NCBI GenBank assembly: GCA_965249205.1 | Contig: CBDFLL010000004.1 | Location: 496,001 to 560,000, forward strand | Direction of reading: 5' to 3' | From: JAQBVV01 sp965249205 | Lineage (GTDB): Bacteria; Acidobacteriota; Vicinamibacteria; Vicinamibacterales; UBA2999 | DNA length: 64,000 nucleotides | Shown here: positions 62,148 to 64,000 of the stretch, one piece after another | Layout: every line of letters begins with the position of its first letter | How positions within the stretch are numbered: position 1 is the stretch's first letter | Position numbers and translations under genes: made by a program | The notes under the pieces: model-generated | The model's input: only the letters and a program-made list of their open reading frames with translations | Databases searched by the model: none | What the model was told of the DNA's origin: nothing

Positions 62148-62439
62148 ATACCGTCAAGAGCTTCGTGATGGAGAGCAGGTCGGTGATGCGCTTTGTCAGG
62201 CTGAGGAGCTTCAAGCTGCCGCCCTGGCGGCTCATGGTCGTGTACGTTCGCACAATCTCACCAAGGCCCGCGCTGTCGATGTACGGAACATCCGCCAGAT
62301 TCAGCACGATCTGCTTCTTTCCCTGCAGTGCGAGGCTGTTGACCTTATCCTTCAGGATAACGTCGCCTTCGCCGAGGGTCATCTTGCCCTTGAGGTCCAA
62401 GACAGTAACGTCCCCGACCGCACGCTCCTCGATTTGCAT
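62086..62439 (-). CDS. STAS-domain anti-sigma factor antagonist
   Basis: 117 residues, SpoIIAA/RsbV-like STAS fold. The conserved phosphorylatable serine is S56 in VPYIDSAGLGEI; the N-terminal VTVLDLKGKMTLGEG and C-terminal SLTKRITDLLSITKLLTVFETY are typical. It should bind an anti-sigma kinase of the RsbW type and be regulated by phosphorylation of Ser56; no kinase gene is adjacent. It is the first gene of the minus-strand glycan cluster, ending in the region of the prenyltransferase start. Confidence 0.9.
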   Translation of the reverse strand: MQIEERAVGDVTVLDLKGKMTLGEGDVILKDKVNSLALQGKKQIVLNLADVPYIDSAGLGEIVRTYTTMSRQGGSLKLLSLTKRITDLLSITKLLTVFETYENEADAVGSFSSSAGA

Positions 62440-62500
62440 AACCTTCCTTCTGGGCTACTCACGCCGCCAACACAGCCGCAAAGGCCGCGATTCTAGCACA

Positions 62501-62533
62501 CAAGAAGAAGGGCCAGGCTCGTGGCCTGGCCCT
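62501..62533 (-). terminator. Intrinsic terminator after rpsU
   Basis: On the minus strand a 10-bp stem AGGGCCAGGC / GCCTGGCCCT with a 5-nt loop (62509-62533) is followed by TCTTCTTG. It lies 57 nt after the rpsU stop and before the STAS gene. Confidence 0.7.
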
Positions 62534-62589
62534 GTTCCTTGTCGCGTGCGACGTGCGCTTCTGCGATGGGTGTCGATCACGTCAGATCG

Positions 62590-62787
62590 TTACTCCGATT
62601 CACGCCGGATCTTCTTGCGACTTCGCTTCCGAGCAAGCGCCTGCTTGGCCCGGCGCTTATCACCTGGTTTGAGACAGAAGGAATGTTTTTTTATGTCTTT
62701 GACGATGTCTTCTTGCTGCACCTTGCGCTTGAAGCGGCGGAGCGCACTCTCGATCGACTCGCCTTCCTGAATCTTGACTTCAGCCAC
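62590..62787 (-). CDS. rpsU: 30S ribosomal protein S21
   Basis: 65 residues starting at GTG 62787. The sequence follows S21 closely: AEVKIQEGESIESALRRFKRKVQQEDI, KHSFCLKPGDKRRAKQALARK and a basic C-terminus RSRKKIRRE. An open extension to 62907 has no S21 homology. S21 sits near the 3' end of 16S rRNA and helps initiation. A terminator lies at 62501-62533. It is divergent from purD. Confidence 0.95.
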   Translation of the reverse strand: MAEVKIQEGESIESALRRFKRKVQQEDIVKDIKKHSFCLKPGDKRRAKQALARKRSRKKIRRESE

Positions 62788-63033
62788 GCGTTGAAAACAC
62801 CCCCTCACCCGTAACAGGTAGCCCTGTGATGACCCGTTGAAAAGTGCCGAATATGCTAGGCTATCACAGCCGCAGGGGGGTAGAGGCACGACACGCCGCG
62901 CTGTCAACGACCAGCACGAAATCGCCCGACGCCCCGTCCACCGGTACGTGTCGGCTTGCGCCTCGTCCCGGTCGCCGGAGCATTCGCTTCACTCCTCCAA
63001 ACAACTGTCCAATAAGTAGTTAGTCTCGATCAC

Positions 63034-64000
63034 ATGAAGATCTTGGTTATCGGTGGCGGTGGCAGAGAACATGCCATGGTGTGGAAGCTTGGCCGAGAGC
63101 GGGGCGTGTCCGAGGTACTGTGCACGCCGGGCAACCCGGGCATCGCGGCCGAAGGGCGTTGCATTCCCGGCGACGTCGCCGACCCTGCCGCGTTGCTCGC
63201 AATCGCGGCGCGCGAGGCGGTGGACCTGACCGTTGTTGGCCCCGAGCTCCCCCTGAGTCTTGGCATCGTCGATCTGTTTGCGGCAGAGGGACGGGCGATC
63301 GTGGGACCATCTCGGGCGGCGGCAGCGCTTGAGTCTAGCAAGGCGTTTGCGAAGGCGTTCATGGAGCGGCACCGTATTCCAACCTCGCGCTTTCAGGTGT
63401 GCGACTCGTCTGAAGCTGCGTACGCGGCGATCGCATCCGACCAATTCGGGTATCCGGTTGTGCTGAAAGCAGACGGCCTGGCGGCCGGTAAGGGCGTCGT
63501 GATCGCCGAGGATCGCGCGGCGGCCGAGAGTGCCGTGCGAACCACGATGGTGGATCGGCGTTTCGGCGCCGCCGGGGAGCGTCTGGTACTGGAAGAGTTT
63601 CTTGTCGGTGAGGAAGCGTCGTATTTTGTCCTGGCCGACGGCACAGCATGCCTCCCTCTGTCGTCGGCACAGGATCACAAGCGCATCTTCGACGGCGACC
63701 GTGGCGCCAACACGGGCGGCATGGGCGCGTTTGCGCCAAGTCCGAGGATGACGCCAGAGGTTGAACGTCGCGTGCTGGATGACATTGTCCGACCGGTGCT
63801 GGAGGGTATGGAGCGCGAGGGCAATCCGTTTCGTGGATTTCTGTACGTCGGGCTGATGCTTACGGCAACCGGGCCCAAGGTCGTCGAATTTAACGTCCGG
63901 TTCGGCGATCCGGAAGCGCAAGTCGTCCTGCCGAGGCTTGATGAGGATCTGTCCTGGCTGCTCGGTTCCGCTGCCGAAGGTGCATTGCCGTCGCGGCCAG
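63034..64000 (+). CDS. purD: Phosphoribosylamine-glycine ligase (3' end off window)
   Basis: The first 322 residues of GARS, which makes GAR from phosphoribosylamine, glycine and ATP in purine synthesis. N-domain ILVIGGGGREHAMVWKL and LTVVGPELPLSLGIVD; ATP-grasp domain from about residue 105 with SSKAFAKAFMERHRIPTS, PVVLKADGLAAGKGVVI and LVLEEFLVGEEAS; RIFDGDRGANTGGMGAF, FLYVGLMLT and VVEFNVRFGDPE. The start ATG 63034 fits the conserved N-terminus. A 246-nt region, divergent from rpsU, lies upstream. The last ~100 residues are beyond the window. Confidence 0.97.
   Translation, partial: MKILVIGGGGREHAMVWKLGRERGVSEVLCTPGNPGIAAEGRCIPGDVADPAALLAIAAREAVDLTVVGPELPLSLGIVDLFAAEGRAIVGPSRAAAALESSKAFAKAFMERHRIPTSRFQVCDSSEAAYAAIASDQFGYPVVLKADGLAAGKGVVIAEDRAAAESAVRTTMVDRRFGAAGERLVLEEFLVGEEASYFVLADGTACLPLSSAQDHKRIFDGDRGANTGGMGAFAPSPRMTPEVERRVLDDIVRPVLEGMEREGNPFRGFLYVGLMLTATGPKVVEFNVRFGDPEAQVVLPRLDEDLSWLLGSAAEGALPSRP

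Noticed and set aside
1..64000. tRNA, rRNA or prophage genes
   Set aside because: No CCA-ended cloverleaf, rRNA signature, integrase or phage structural gene was recognised in the gaps.

Overview
This window is about 64 kb of GC-rich chromosomal DNA, most likely from an Acidobacteriota bacterium of the Vicinamibacteria type (inference). The clues are three copies of the VWFA-related family that is expanded in acidobacteria, a DUF5916 outer-membrane protein, a CarboxypepD_reg barrel protein, and a Gram-negative style set of lipoproteins and OmpA. No rRNA, tRNA, CRISPR array, phage or plasmid genes were seen. Most of the window is ordinary chromosome in short operons. The first gene and the last gene (purD) run off the ends.

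Layout. Positions 1-9.3 kb hold an AlaA-like aminotransferase, a VWFA-related protein, an OmpA-type protein, a CHRD-domain protein, the 3' stub of a short-chain dehydrogenase, an MTHFR-like protein coupled to an S9 dipeptidyl peptidase, and a second aminotransferase. Positions 9.3-20 kb carry 4-alpha-glucanotransferase, glutaminyl-tRNA synthetase, RmuC, an M23 peptidase lipoprotein, DUF1015-serC and a poly(A)/CCA polymerase family enzyme. Positions 20-34 kb carry a JmjC-like cupin, VWFA proteins, a decayed sulfotransferase, a frameshifted DUF5916 gene, DNA polymerase I (its proofreading motifs look lost), BON-domain and ZIP proteins, and inositol-phosphate synthase. Positions 34-39 kb hold a degenerate GGDEF protein divergent from a PilB/GspE-type ATPase with an MshEN-like N-terminus, then a J-domain protein and a LolD/MacB-type ATPase.

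Positions 38.9-40.86 kb are a nest of mobile DNA: an IS630-family element and a 351-bp MITE lie inside an older, roughly 145-bp MITE. That older family (family 1, ends TAGCGCGGATTTCA) recurs at about 17.9, 29.7, 33.8 and 56.1 kb. Positions 40.85-50 kb carry an acyl-CoA mutase large subunit coupled to two Opp/Dpp-type ABC ATPases, a small unknown gene with a strong promoter, gpmA-eno, and a pair of exported proteins.

Positions 50-56 kb encode a PDZ/multi-TM/GAF/PAS histidine kinase and an NtrC-type response regulator. An ISL3-family element with a clean 8-bp target duplication has inserted exactly between them; before that they were 3 nt apart. Its transposase seems to need a -1 frameshift at an A7 run. 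Positions 56-62.5 kb are a tightly packed minus-strand cluster (STAS protein, UbiA/DPPR-synthase-like prenyltransferase, DUF362 protein, coiled-coil protein, two paralogous GT4 glycosyltransferases) that probably makes a surface glycan. The window ends with rpsU and the start of purD.

The most unusual material is the nested TA-targeting elements and their habit of supplying stop codons to neighbouring genes, the IS-split two-component operon, and the degenerate GGDEF/MshEN pair.
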